Source of the DNA: Haloglomus halophilum
GTDB lineage: Archaea; Halobacteriota; Halobacteria; Halobacteriales; Haloarculaceae
Length of the DNA: 64,000 nucleotides
Reading direction: 5' to 3'
Assembly: GCF_024298885.1 (NCBI RefSeq)
Contig: NZ_CP101166.1
Location: 372,001 to 436,000, forward strand
The position numbers and the translations under genes are program-made. Under the pieces are notes generated by a model, which was given only the letters and a program-made list of their open reading frames with translations, was not told the origin of the DNA and did not search any database. Shown here one piece after another: positions 51,074 to 59,448 of the stretch (positions are counted from its first letter, which is position 1; each line of letters opens with the position of its first letter).

Positions 51074-51657
51074 GCGGCCTGGATTGGCCAGCAGGATTCG
51101 ACCGCACGCCGGCCGAGGAGCGCACCTCGTACCCGCACGGCTTCCGCGTCTCCCGGACCGAGGCGTTCGACTCCATCCTCGCCGAGCTGGAGCAGATGGA
51201 CGCGGTCAACCCGCGCGTCGAGACCGCGGCGCCACACACGCAGGCCAACCCGCATCGGCCCTACCAGGACCGCGAGCCCGACGACCCGGGTGTCGTCGTC
51301 TACTGCGACCTCGATGGGGAGGGGCGGGCGTTCCCGTGTGACCGGTGGGACACCCTCCGGGACAACGCCCGGGCCATCGCGAAGTATCTGCAGGCCAAAC
51401 GCGCCCTGGACCGCTACGGGGTCGGCACGGTCGGGAGCGAATTCGAGACCCAAGCCCTGCCCGGTGGCGAGGAGGCCGTCGCGACCGGGCCGCCACCGCA
51501 CGAGGTGCTCGGGGTGCGGCAGGATGCGCCCGAGAGCGTCGTGAAGGGGGCCGCACGCGCTCGGAAGAAGCAGACCCACCCAGACAACGGCGGGAGCACC
51601 GAGGCGTTCCAGCGGGTCGTGGCAGCCGAGGAGGCGCTGCTGGAGGGTACGCAGTGA
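51070..51657 (+). CDS. J-domain protein
   Basis: 195 residues from GTG 51070 (GTGA overlap). The C-terminal 50 residues form a J-domain: PPHEVLGVRQDAPESVVKGA, then ARARKKQTHPDNGG with the HPD motif. The N-terminal region (VVVYCDLDGEGRAFPCDRW) is of unknown fold. It may recruit host DnaK. Precedes the integrase with a GTGA overlap. Confidence 0.72.
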   Translation: MSGLDWPAGFDRTPAEERTSYPHGFRVSRTEAFDSILAELEQMDAVNPRVETAAPHTQANPHRPYQDREPDDPGVVVYCDLDGEGRAFPCDRWDTLRDNARAIAKYLQAKRALDRYGVGTVGSEFETQALPGGEEAVATGPPPHEVLGVRQDAPESVVKGAARARKKQTHPDNGGSTEAFQRVVAAEEALLEGTQ

Positions 51658-52688
51658 GCCGTGCGCCCGACCTATCCCCGCGCGAGGCTGTCGAGCGCTG
51701 GCTCGACAAGCTGCGCGTCGACAAGGCCGAGGCGACGGTCTCGGGGTACTGGTACCGGCTCAAGCTGTTCGTCGAGTGGTGCGACGAGGAGGGCATCGAG
51801 TCGGTGCGTGACCTCTCGGGCTGGGACCTCGATAGCTACGAACAGGCCCGGCGCGCGGCCGGCGTCAGCCCGGTCACGCTCTCGAACGAACTCACCACAC
51901 TGCGGCAGTTCCTCGCGTACTGCGAGCGCGTCGAGCTGGTCGAGGAGGGGTTGCCCGACAAGATCGACCCACCCAGCATCGACGAGAGCGACGAGGTCAA
52001 CTCCGAGCGGCTGGAGAGCGAGCGGGCGCTGGCGCTCATCCGCGCCTTTCGCGACGGCGACGAGCGCGCCAGCGCCCATCACGTCGCCCTGGAGCTGCTG
52101 TGGTTCATCGGCGCGCGGATGGGCGCGATCCGTGCCCTCGATGTGGGGGATGTCGACACCGACGCCGGGACCGTCCGGTTCGTCCACCGGCCCGAGTCCG
52201 ACACCACCCTCAAGAACGGGCAGAAGGGCGAGCGGCTCGTCGGCATCCCCGACGAGACGGCGACGACCGTCAAGCGGTACCTCGCGCTTCAGCGGACGGA
52301 ACTCGTCGATGACCACAAGCGCCGGCCGCTGCTCACGACGAGCCGCGGCCGGGTCAGTACGAACACCATCCGGAAGTGGATCTACTACGCGACGGCCCCG
52401 TGTCGAGCGAGTCCCTGTCCACACGACCGGCAGCGGGCCACCTGTGACTGGTTCGACCGGACCTCCGCGAACAAGTGTCCCTCGACGCTCTCGCCCCATC
52501 GGGTACGGACCGGGAGCATCACCTGGCAGCTCAACCGCGGGCTCGACGAACACGAAGTCAGCCGTCGCGTCAACGCCAGTCCGGAGACGATCAGAAAGCA
52601 CTACGACGTGGCTGATGCGGACGAAGCGTTCCACAAGCGTCGCTCGGAAACCGTTACCCGATTGGCTATGGAGGACCCCAATGAATAA
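51654..52688 (+). CDS. int: Tyrosine integrase of the element
   Basis: 344 residues from GTG 51654, overlapping the J-domain stop; the longer frame back to 51345 runs through that gene and is rejected. An N-terminal SAM-like core-binding domain (residues 10-100) precedes the catalytic domain with Arg155 (FIGARMGAIRAL), His282-x-x-Arg285 (PHRVR) and Tyr317 (IRKHYDVAD). A Cys-rich insert with CRASPCPHDRQRATC before the HxxR box resembles zinc-containing haloarchaeal virus integrases. The gene ends 31 bp from attR, as expected. Confidence 0.93.
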   Translation: MSRAPDLSPREAVERWLDKLRVDKAEATVSGYWYRLKLFVEWCDEEGIESVRDLSGWDLDSYEQARRAAGVSPVTLSNELTTLRQFLAYCERVELVEEGLPDKIDPPSIDESDEVNSERLESERALALIRAFRDGDERASAHHVALELLWFIGARMGAIRALDVGDVDTDAGTVRFVHRPESDTTLKNGQKGERLVGIPDETATTVKRYLALQRTELVDDHKRRPLLTTSRGRVSTNTIRKWIYYATAPCRASPCPHDRQRATCDWFDRTSANKCPSTLSPHRVRTGSITWQLNRGLDEHEVSRRVNASPETIRKHYDVADADEAFHKRRSETVTRLAMEDPNE

Positions 52689-52719
52689 TCACAATCACAT
52701 TCCGATAAGTTATCCGCGT

Positions 52720-52735
52720 AATCCGCCCCAACCCA
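52720..52735 (+). repeat. attR, 16-bp direct repeat
   Basis: AATCCGCCCCAACCCA, identical to 16842-16857 in tRNA-Val. It lies 31 bp after the integrase stop. Together the two copies define the element ends. Confidence 0.93.
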
Positions 52736-52809
52736 CTATTTTATACCGTTCACACCTTCGATAAGAGGTTTTTGTGTGCAACCGGTGTATGTAACCGAGG
52801 TGGTATTTC

Positions 52810-52917
52810 GTGAGCGAGCAGCAGCCGCGCGTCCCGCTCGATGACCTCAGTGACCCCATCTGCGACCTCGGTCAAAGCGGAACTCAGAATGCGAACGCAG
52901 GAACTCGGCCGCGTTGA
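52810..52917 (+). pseudogene. Relic of a second element's left-end gene
   Basis: The GTG frame reads VSEQQPRVPLDDLSDPICDL, matching the element's first protein MSEQQRSLDIEALPDPECW in start and spacing. The preceding GAGGTG ribosome-binding site is conserved too. Similarity stops after about 17 codons and the cysteine cluster is lost. It lies 75 bp beyond attR, where the left end of a tandem second element would be. Confidence 0.6.
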
Positions 52918-53236
52918 ACTTGCAAACAGTATCGACGAACGAGCAGAGATCGAGGTCGAGGTCATTCGAGACGGAACAACCGTCCTCGACTCGTCCTACC
53001 AACTCGAGCCGGGCTCGCCCGAAGAACGTACCCAGATCGTTCTCTACGAGTGGCGACGGAATCCCACCGCGCAAAGATGGGAAGTCCGAGCCAGAACGAC
53101 CACCAGCGAGTGGCAACACGCAGTGCTGAAGGCGTCCAGAGGTGACGGCGATGACTGTCACAAGGTGGCTGTCGTCGCTGGCGACTGGCCGGAAGCAGAC
53201 ATCCTCGTCCTCCCGACGGATTGTGGCCGGTCCTGA
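52841..53236 (+). pseudogene. 5'-truncated gene beyond attR
   Basis: From about codon 10 the frame reads as a genuine beta-rich protein (IEVEVIRDGTTVLDSSYQLE, then VLYEWRRNPTAQRWEVRART). Its N-terminus overlaps the relic left-end sequence, so the original 5' part, probably a signal sequence, is missing. It resembles the C-terminal half of a secreted haloarchaeal beta-sandwich protein. Family uncertain. Confidence 0.5.
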
Positions 53237-53424
53237 ACTGAGCGGCGAAAGCTCACGACGCACAGAAAGGGATCCATCACCACCACGTCGGAGGACGGGG
53301 CGGAGACGCTCATCGAAATCAAATGACCTGGGCACGCGCGACCAACGACCGGGAGAAACTGCTCGGTGAAGAGATACCTGTATAACCGCGTGAATCTTTT
53401 AGTAGCGACCACCGCCCGCTGTCC

Positions 53425-53475
53425 CTGGGCTGGCACGGTGGGTGATTCTCCCCCCGCTCGCCAGTGCCAGCCCAG
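53425..53475. repeat. 12-bp perfect inverted repeat
   Basis: CTGGGCTGGCAC (53425-53436) and GTGCCAGCCCAG (53464-53475) flank a 27-nt loop. It lies in about 400 bp without a convincing gene (53237-53630). It could be a terminator-like stem or an element end; nothing decides between these. Confidence 0.45.
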
Positions 53476-53630
53476 ACGTCCAGTTGTGCCTGCGAGGAGA
53501 GCCACGACGGGTCGTGGGACGGTCACTGGGCGGTACAGCAGCCGTCCAGGCGGCCGGGACGCTTTCGGGGTCTTCGAATCCCCCGGCCTGCACCACGCTT
53601 TTGAGTCGTCCTATGGTGGGCCTACATCCA

Positions 53631-53753
53631 ATGTCACAGTCAGTTCCCGTCCAATGTCCTGGCTGCGGCTGGACTGGTACGGAGTCCGAGTTAACCACCC
53701 TGGGTCGTACCTACCATTGCCCAGTCTGTGAAGACGAAATCCCGGTAGAGTGA
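53631..53753 (+). CDS. 40-residue zinc-ribbon microprotein
   Basis: MSQSVPVQCPGCGWTGTESE..., then YHCPVCEDEIPVE; CPxC...CPxC. ATG 53631 has a CTTTTGA promoter-like element about 30 nt upstream; ATG 53613 is the alternative. It lies in the relic zone and could derive from a former element. Confidence 0.6.
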   Translation: MSQSVPVQCPGCGWTGTESELTTLGRTYHCPVCEDEIPVE

Positions 53754-53783
53754 GCGGACAGAGCGAGACTCCGATCTCACGTA

Positions 53784-53903
53784 CTACGCTTCAGCCGAGG
53801 CCCTCACCGCGGTGACCGCCCGCTCGGCGTAGACCTCGCCCACGCCGTCGACCTCGTCGGCGACCTCGGCCGGCGACTGGGCGGCGATGGTCTCGGCGCT
53901 GCC
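53784..53903 (-). pseudogene. C-terminal fragment of an HhH-protein homologue
   Basis: The minus strand encodes GSAETIAAQSPAEVADEVDG, then VGEVYAERAV, and stops at 53784. It aligns without gaps to the last 39 residues of the element's HhH protein (23687), about 24 identities. The upstream part is missing; the fragment starts exactly at the first CRISPR repeat. Confidence 0.62.
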
Positions 53904-54000
53904 GCTTCAACCCCACGAGGGTCCGTCTGTAACGCAACCCATCGGTCATCACCTCCGCGAGTCCGCCCGCGCTTCAACTCCACGGGGGTCCGTCTGTAAC
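53904..54000 (-). CRISPR. Two-repeat CRISPR remnant (type I-B-like repeat)
   Basis: Two 30-nt repeats (53904-53933 and 53971-54000), read on the minus strand, begin GTTACAGACGGACCC and end GTTGAAGC, the haloarchaeal type I-B repeat form. They differ at two positions. The single spacer is 37 nt (53934-53970), normal for this class. There are no cas genes and no further repeat in the window, so it is a solitary mini-array or a remnant. Confidence 0.82.
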
Positions 54001-54177
54001 TACCGGCGAGTGGTCCCCATCGTAACCTGGGAGCCGGCCCAACCCATTTCTCGCGGCCGTCCACCCCGGACTCCGTATCCTCACGTCTCCCGTACACCCG
54101 TCGACATAGAGGTGGAACCAGCCACGTCGAGAACCAATCTTAAGAGCGCGGGCGGTCAACCGTTTCGGGAGAAGACG

Positions 54178-55320
54178 ATGGACATCGCAGATATCGCGAC
54201 CCGCGAGTACGTGCAGGTGGATAGTGACGAACGGTTGGCCAAGGTCCGCTCGCTGTTCGACCGCGAGAACCCCAAGAGCGTCATCGTCACAGAGGACGAC
54301 GAGTACGCGGGCGTCATCACGGAGCGCCAGTTGCTCCAGTCCCACGTCGAGGACGACGCGAAGGCGGGGAAGATGACACAGACCGCGCCCAAGGTCGACC
54401 GGACGGCGAACGTCCGGGACGTGGCGCGGGTTCTGGTGGAGGGTGGCGTGAAGCTGGCGCCCGTGTTCGAGGCCGACCGGCTCTGGGGCGTCGTCACGGA
54501 GGACGCCATCCTCGAGGCCGTCCTCGACAACCTCGACGTGCTGACGGTCGAGCAGATCGCCACGCGTGAGGTCAGCACGCTCCCCGAGGACGCGAGCGTC
54601 GGGCAGGCCATCAACCGCCTCCGGGAGAACGGTATCTCGCGGCTCCCCGTAGTCAACGAGAACGGCCGGCTGACGGGGATGCTGACGACCCACGACATCG
54701 CGGAGTTCGTGGTCCAGCGCAAGGACCGCACGACCCGCGGCGACCGCGCGGGCGACATCGACCGCGTCCTCGACCTTCCGGTGGCGGACCTGATGAGCAG
54801 CCCGGTGTCGACCGTGACCCAGGGCGAATCCGTCCGCGAGGCCGTCGAGCGGATGCTGGAGAACGACTACGCCGGCCTCGTGGTCACGCCGGACGACGAC
54901 GACGACCTCATCGCCGGCATCCTCACGAAGACGGACGTACTGCGTGCGCTCTCCTACACCGAGGAGGAGCACATGGACGTCCAGATCACGAACGTGAAGC
55001 TGCTGGAGACCCTCTCGCGCGAGGAGATCGTCCGCTCCATCGAGGAGACCACGGACAAGTTCGCGAAGATGCAGGTCCAGCACGCGCACGTCCGCTTCCA
55101 CGAGCACGACGAGAAGCTCCGGGGCACGCCGCTGGTACAGTGCCAGATCCGCCTCCGGACGAACGTCGGGCAGATGGCCGGCTCCGGGGAGGGCTACGGC
55201 GCCGAATCCGCCTTCCACGTCGCGCTCGACACGCTCGAACGGAACGTCCTCGAGCGGAAGGGGATGCGCGCCGACGAGGAGTACGAGGGCCAGCTCCTGC
55301 GGAAGCTGGGCGAGCTCTAA
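54178..55320 (+). CDS. Four-CBS protein with C-terminal HPF-like domain
   Basis: 380 residues. About four CBS repeats span residues 1-265 (for example VTEDDEYAGVITERQLL, VQRKD linker, VTPDDDDDLIAGILTKTDVL). A C-terminal domain from about 270 (MDVQITNVKLLETLSREEIV ... HVRFHEHDEKLRG) resembles ribosome hibernation factor/S30AE. CBS pairs sense adenylates, so energy state may control ribosome or RNA binding. Leaderless-type promoter near 54140. First intact chromosomal gene after the relic zone. Confidence 0.75.
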   Translation: MDIADIATREYVQVDSDERLAKVRSLFDRENPKSVIVTEDDEYAGVITERQLLQSHVEDDAKAGKMTQTAPKVDRTANVRDVARVLVEGGVKLAPVFEADRLWGVVTEDAILEAVLDNLDVLTVEQIATREVSTLPEDASVGQAINRLRENGISRLPVVNENGRLTGMLTTHDIAEFVVQRKDRTTRGDRAGDIDRVLDLPVADLMSSPVSTVTQGESVREAVERMLENDYAGLVVTPDDDDDLIAGILTKTDVLRALSYTEEEHMDVQITNVKLLETLSREEIVRSIEETTDKFAKMQVQHAHVRFHEHDEKLRGTPLVQCQIRLRTNVGQMAGSGEGYGAESAFHVALDTLERNVLERKGMRADEEYEGQLLRKLGEL

Positions 55321-55326
55321 ACGAGC

Positions 55327-55398
55327 TTTTTTGCGCTGCGGGTTGCCTTGTCGGCCGGCCTGCGGCCGGCCGTCTGCGGCAACCACTTGCGCAAAAAA
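55327..55398. terminator. Long stem-loop terminator
   Basis: TTTTTTGCGC (55327-55336) and GGTTGCC pair with GGCAACC and GCGCAAAAAA (55389-55398), around an inner GGCCGGCC-TGC-GGCCGGCC stem. It follows the CBS gene stop by 6 bp. The terminal T/A runs suit termination on both strands. Further hairpins, including GCGCGCC-TTC-GGCGCGC, extend to 55467. Confidence 0.7.
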
Positions 55399-55523
55399 CG
55401 TTCAGAAAAAAGGCCGCTCCTCGCGGCTTCGCCGCTCGGAGCGGAGAAACGCGCGCCTTCGGCGCGCGTATGCAGTAAAAACGAGGGTAGAATCTTTATG
55501 AGTTGGAGTGAAATCAACCAATC

Positions 55524-55736
55524 ATGAACTGGGGAGTAATCCTCGGCGGGCTGTTCATGATGTCGGCCGGGATTACGGGGGCGGTCGCACCGCAGCGAAT
55601 CCTGGATATCGAGTGTCAGATAGACCGGCGCTGCGAATCACCGAGGGTGCTGAGTAGCAGTGGCCGCACGTTCAACCGATTCGCCGGTACTGTCATCGCG
55701 TTCCTCGGCCTCTCGTTCGTCTTCGTCGGACTGTAG
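55524..55736 (+). CDS. Small two-helix membrane protein
   Basis: 70 residues, ATG 55524, with a TTTATG promoter element about 30 nt upstream (leaderless). Helices near 4-24 and 52-69 flank a Cys-containing loop (IECQIDRRCESP). Convergent with radB. Unknown function. Confidence 0.6.
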   Translation: MNWGVILGGLFMMSAGITGAVAPQRILDIECQIDRRCESPRVLSSSGRTFNRFAGTVIAFLGLSFVFVGL

Positions 55737-55739
55737 CCG

Positions 55740-56468
55740 TCAGAACTCCGCCGGACTCCCTTCCTCGACCCCCTCCAGCCCGTCCTCGGTGATCCGGAAC
55801 CGCGCCGTCTCACCCGCGGCCTTCGAGCGGTGCTTCTCCAGCGTCGCGCGCCGGTTGCCCGCGCGGAATCGCTCGACCCGCAGCACGACGCCCGACCAGT
55901 GGGTCAGCGTGTGCCCGCCGAGCGGCCGCGGGCGCTCGGACTCGCTCTCCGGGTCGGCGTACACCTGGTTCGTGATGACGACCGCGAGGTCGTGCTTGCG
56001 CGCGAGCGAGAGGAGGTGGGTCACCTGTCGGGCCACGTCCCGGAGCGCGGCGCCACCGTCCTCGTCGTCGCGCGCGAGCCGGTAGAACCCCGTCGCCGAA
56101 TCGAGGACGACGATGTCGACGCGGTCGGCGAACTCGGCGGCGTCCCGCACCGCTTCGGCCTGCTCGTCGAAGTCGTACGCCTCCGTGATGATGATGCGCG
56201 AGGCCAGGTCCTCGACGGTGGCGTCGGGGTCGTCCATCTCCGCAACGCGCGCACGCGCGAGCTGTTCGAGCCGGTCGACCGAGAGCCCCTCCGTGTCGAT
56301 GTAGAGGGCGGTCCCGCCACGGGCGGCGACGCCGACGGCGGCCGACAGCGCGAGATTCGTCTTGCCGGCGGCCGGCGGGCCGTAGATCTGGGTCACGGCG
56401 CCGCGCTCCAGCCCACCGTCCAGCAGCTCGTCGACCGTCGAACACCCCGTCGGGATGGACTCGCTCAC
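55740..56468 (-). CDS. radB: DNA repair and recombination protein RadB
   Basis: 242 residues from GTG 56468. RecA-fold ATPase with Walker A GPPAAGKT at residues 30-37, Walker B VDIVVLDSATG, and TNQVYADPE in the C-terminal half. It lacks the N-terminal HhH domain of RadA and has the short length of RadB. It modulates RadA in homologous recombination. A GTTTTTGTC promoter element lies about 30 nt upstream, supporting the GTG start. Confidence 0.93.
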   Translation of the reverse strand: MSESIPTGCSTVDELLDGGLERGAVTQIYGPPAAGKTNLALSAAVGVAARGGTALYIDTEGLSVDRLEQLARARVAEMDDPDATVEDLASRIIITEAYDFDEQAEAVRDAAEFADRVDIVVLDSATGFYRLARDDEDGGAALRDVARQVTHLLSLARKHDLAVVITNQVYADPESESERPRPLGGHTLTHWSGVVLRVERFRAGNRRATLEKHRSKAAGETARFRITEDGLEGVEEGSPAEF

Positions 56469-56550
56469 ACGCGTCGTTGGTCGCAATCCGACAAAAACGT
56501 CCGGAGTCGCGTTCCGGCGCGCGCGGTCGAGCGGCCGGCGGCCCACCCGG

Positions 56551-58005
56551 TCACCGCTCCCGAACGAGGAACTCCTGGTCCTCCTTCATCCGCAGCGTCA
56601 TCTGCGGCGAGAGCGGCGGGCCACCGTCCTCGTTCTCCCCGAGGAAGTAGAGCTCGTACTCCCGACCGATGGTCGCCAGCGCCAGCTTCGCCTCCAGCAG
56701 GGCGAACTGGCGGCCGATGCAGATGCGTGGGCCGCCGCCGAACGGCGCGTACGCGAAGTCGTGGAGGTTCTGCCGGAACTCGTCGGTCCACCGGTCCGGG
56801 TCGAACGTGTCCGGCCGGTCGAAGAACCGCGGGTCGCGCTGGATGCGGTAGAGGACGATGTTGATGCGCTCGCCCTCGGGGACGCGGTAGCCGTCGAACG
56901 CCACGTCCTCGGCCGCCTCGCGCGGGAGGCCATAGACGGGGGGGAACAGCCGGAGCGTCTCGGTGACGACCTTGTCCGTGAACTCCAGCCGTCCCTCCTC
57001 GATGTCCTCGGCGGTCGGCGGCCCATCGAGCGCATCCACTTCGGCCTGGAACCGCTCGCGGACCTCGGGATGCTCCGCGAGCGCCCACAGTGCGAACGTC
57101 AGCGACGTGGTCGTCGTGTCGTGGCCCGCGAAGATGATGGTCACCATCTGGTCGCGCAGGCGCTCGTCGGTCAGCATCCCCGAGTCCGTCACACCCGCCT
57201 CGCGCAGGCCGACGAGCAGGCGCATCAGGTCGTCGGCCTCGTCCGGGGTCGCGGGCGGGTTCTCGGCGGCATCCTCCAGAAGGCGGTCGGCCTCCTCCTG
57301 GAGTGTCTGCTTGCCCTGCTTGAATCGTCGGCGCGCGGGCGTGGGAACCCACTCGGGAAGCGGGTACGACGTGGGGACGAACCAGTCGTGGAGCGCCTCG
57401 GCGGCCCACCGGATGCGGTCGTCCCCATCGAGGCGGAGTTCGCGCCCGAGGATGGCGGCGAACAGCACGTCCAGCGTCAGGTCGGTCATCTCGCTCTGGA
57501 GGGTGAGACGCTGGCCGTCGTCCCACCGGTCGACGCGGCGCTCGACCTGCTCGACCATCGTGTCCGCGTAGCCGCGAACGCTCTCGCGGACGAACAACGG
57601 TTGCAGGGTCTGTCGTTGCTGGGTCCACTCCTCGCCTTCGACGGTGAGGAGGCCGTCACCGAACGCGATGCCGAAGTCGTCGGACTTGCGGAACCGGTCG
57701 CGCTCCGTGAGGAGGACGCGTTTCGAGTGGTCCGGATGGCAGAGCTGGTACCAGTCGCCCACGCCAGCCAGGTGGGCGCGGAAGATATCCTGCTCGCGCC
57801 CGCCCCGGTTCAGCAGCTCCACCGGGCTCCGCATGTACTGCAGCGAGTGGAACGCCGGGTGCCCGAGGGTCTCGGGATACGGCGGGAGCGGCAGGTCGGT
57901 AGGTCGGGACCCGTCCGAGTCGTCGTCACGCACCGCGGTCACATCGGACTCGGTCCCGTCGACGGTATCGACACGGCCGCCGGTCGGACCAGCGCCGGAA
58001 CTCAT
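56551..58005 (-). CDS. Cytochrome P450
   Basis: 484 residues. I-helix AGHDTTT at 293-299, ExxR (Glu349, Arg352) in ETLRLF, and heme-binding FGGGPRICIG with Cys429. The layout is closest to the CYP102/CYP4-like branch found in haloarchaea. The substrate, possibly a fatty acid or carotenoid, and the redox partner are not evident here. The N-terminal 35 residues are a disordered acidic extension. Confidence 0.93.
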   Translation of the reverse strand: MSSGAGPTGGRVDTVDGTESDVTAVRDDDSDGSRPTDLPLPPYPETLGHPAFHSLQYMRSPVELLNRGGREQDIFRAHLAGVGDWYQLCHPDHSKRVLLTERDRFRKSDDFGIAFGDGLLTVEGEEWTQQRQTLQPLFVRESVRGYADTMVEQVERRVDRWDDGQRLTLQSEMTDLTLDVLFAAILGRELRLDGDDRIRWAAEALHDWFVPTSYPLPEWVPTPARRRFKQGKQTLQEEADRLLEDAAENPPATPDEADDLMRLLVGLREAGVTDSGMLTDERLRDQMVTIIFAGHDTTTTSLTFALWALAEHPEVRERFQAEVDALDGPPTAEDIEEGRLEFTDKVVTETLRLFPPVYGLPREAAEDVAFDGYRVPEGERINIVLYRIQRDPRFFDRPDTFDPDRWTDEFRQNLHDFAYAPFGGGPRICIGRQFALLEAKLALATIGREYELYFLGENEDGGPPLSPQMTLRMKEDQEFLVRER

Positions 58006-58114
58006 GTGCTATCACGTGGCACGACAACAATTGCCTGTTATCCCGTCAATATGAGGTTAGCTTATCAGAAGCAGTCCGGAGCGGCTGGACCGCTGTCGGG
58101 GAGTCGAGGATTCG

Positions 58115-58555
58115 TCAGACCGAGAGCACGGGCTGGTCGGCGTGCGCGATGACGTACTGTGCGGCCTTCTCGATAGCCGCCTGGGGGTCGCCCGTGACCG
58201 GCTCGCGCGGCAGGACGACGAAGTCCGCCCCCAGCTGGTCGGCCACCTCCGTGATGACGCTACCGGGGTGCTGGGTCAGGCGCTGGGTCGAGTAGCCGTA
58301 CGCCGACGAGTGGGTCGACTCGAGGTCGGTCCCGTCGAGTCGGTCGAGGATGGGGTCGACGGCGGCGACCGTCGTCTCGGCCGCCACTTCGCCGTCGATG
58401 GTCCCGTCCTGTACGCGGCGGGACATCTCCTCACCCAGCACGAACAGGACGTGGACTGCCGCGTCGTAACGGTCGGCGACCGCGACGGCGTACTCGAACG
58501 CCTCGGCGGCGTTGTCGCTCCCGTCGACCGGTGCCAGCACCAGGTCCGCCTCCAT
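58115..58555 (-). CDS. Universal stress protein (UspA family)
   Basis: 146 residues from ATG 58555. [20 protein letters not shown] is the usual UspA start, with helices and strands in order. The C-terminal ATP-loop (GxxG-9x-G(S/T)) appears degenerate ([19 protein letters not shown]), so ATP binding is uncertain. Divergent from rpl10e. Confidence 0.85.
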   Translation of the reverse strand: MEADLVLAPVDGSDNAAEAFEYAVAVADRYDAAVHVLFVLGEEMSRRVQDGTIDGEVAAETTVAAVDPILDRLDGTDLESTHSSAYGYSTQRLTQHPGSVITEVADQLGADFVVLPREPVTGDPQAAIEKAAQYVIAHADQPVLSV

Positions 58556-58749
58556 ACCCGGCCCGAGACGGGCAGGGTACAAGAAGCCACCCGACCCGAA
58601 CCCGTGCAGGCCCGCCTGCGACAGCCCCCGACCCCAGTCGGCCTGGACCGCGACGGGGGACGACGGGGTGGCAAACACCGGCGATAGCGGTGAGTCCCCA
58701 ACACGGCTTCGAAGCGTTCTTAACTCTGCTGGGTGTGCGTATCAGTAAT

Positions 58750-59283
58750 ATGAGCGACAAACCGGCCTCGATGTACCGGGACATCGACAAGCCGTCGTAC
58801 ACGCGACGGGAGTACATCACGGGCATCCCGGGCTCGAAGATCGCACAGCACAAGATGGGACGGATCAAGAAGGACCCCGACGAGTACGAGGTCCAGATCT
58901 CGCTCGTCACGGAGGAGTCCTGCCAGCTCCGCCACGGGTCGCTGGAGGCCTCGCGCCTGTCGGCCAACCGTCGGATGCTGAAGGTGCTCGGCGAGGAGGG
59001 CGACTACAAGATGATCCTCCGGAAGTTCCCCCATCAGGTCATCCGGGAGAACAAGCAGGCGACCGGCGCCGGCGCCGACCGTGTCTCCGACGGGATGCGC
59101 CAGTCGTTCGGCAAGATCGTCGGCACGGCCGCCCGCGTCCAGAAGGGCGACCAGCTGTTCACGGCGTGGGTCCACCCCGAGGACGCCGACACCGTGAAGG
59201 ACGCCTTCCGCCGCGCCTACAACAAGATCTCCCCGCCCTGCCGCATCGTCGTCGAGCGTGGCGAGGAGACGCTCATCTCCTGA
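58750..59283 (+). CDS. rpl10e: Ribosomal protein L10e (uL16 family)
   Basis: 177 residues. [36 protein letters not shown] and the loop [20 protein letters not shown] are the archaeal L10e signatures. Binds near the peptidyl-transferase centre. Single-gene unit followed by about 165 bp without features. Confidence 0.97.
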   Translation: MSDKPASMYRDIDKPSYTRREYITGIPGSKIAQHKMGRIKKDPDEYEVQISLVTEESCQLRHGSLEASRLSANRRMLKVLGEEGDYKMILRKFPHQVIRENKQATGAGADRVSDGMRQSFGKIVGTAARVQKGDQLFTAWVHPEDADTVKDAFRRAYNKISPPCRIVVERGEETLIS

Positions 59284-59448
59284 TACGGCGAGCGACGCCG
59301 CGAATCACTCTTTCATCTCTCTACCGGATAGCCCCGTCAGTATCCGACGGGTGGTGTCTCGTTCCGCGGAAAGGACGAACTGATTCGAGAATCCGCCAGC
59401 GAGCCGTGGCTCCTCGTGGCCGTGGGAGTCCGAGAACGGGAGGACCGC

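Larger units (their letters stand above)
16842..52735. mobile_element. Integrated haloarchaeal element (provirus/plasmid-like), about 35.9 kb
   Basis: It is bounded by 16-bp direct repeats in tRNA-Val and just after a tyrosine integrase. It carries its own replication genes (Orc1/Cdc6-like, PCNA-like), a methyltransferase, several repressor-like proteins, three pilins and a 23-gene operon of membrane and exported proteins with a P-loop ATPase. Gene packing is extreme, with ATGA or GTGA overlaps at most junctions, unlike the flanking chromosome. I found no tailed-phage capsid, portal or terminase. The best reading is a membrane-enveloped virus-like or plasmid-vesicle-like element; a conjugative element is the main alternative. 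Confidence 0.9.

Noticed and set aside
51345..51653. 103-codon N-terminal extension of the integrase
   Set aside because: It lies wholly inside the J-domain gene in another frame; the GTG at 51654 overlaps that gene's stop and begins the integrase fold.
16842..52735. Tailed provirus interpretation
   Set aside because: No terminase, portal, HK97-type capsid, protease-scaffold or tail tape-measure gene could be found on either strand.
53561..53590. T-arm-like GGGGTCTTCGAATCCCCC suggesting a tRNA
   Set aside because: The loop is too long and no acceptor or anticodon arm can be built around it.
54031..54047. GAGCCGGCCCAACCCAT as a third, degenerate att site
   Set aside because: 14 of 17 positions agree with the att sequence, but the differences fall in the centre and no element end is adjacent. 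Chance is not excluded.
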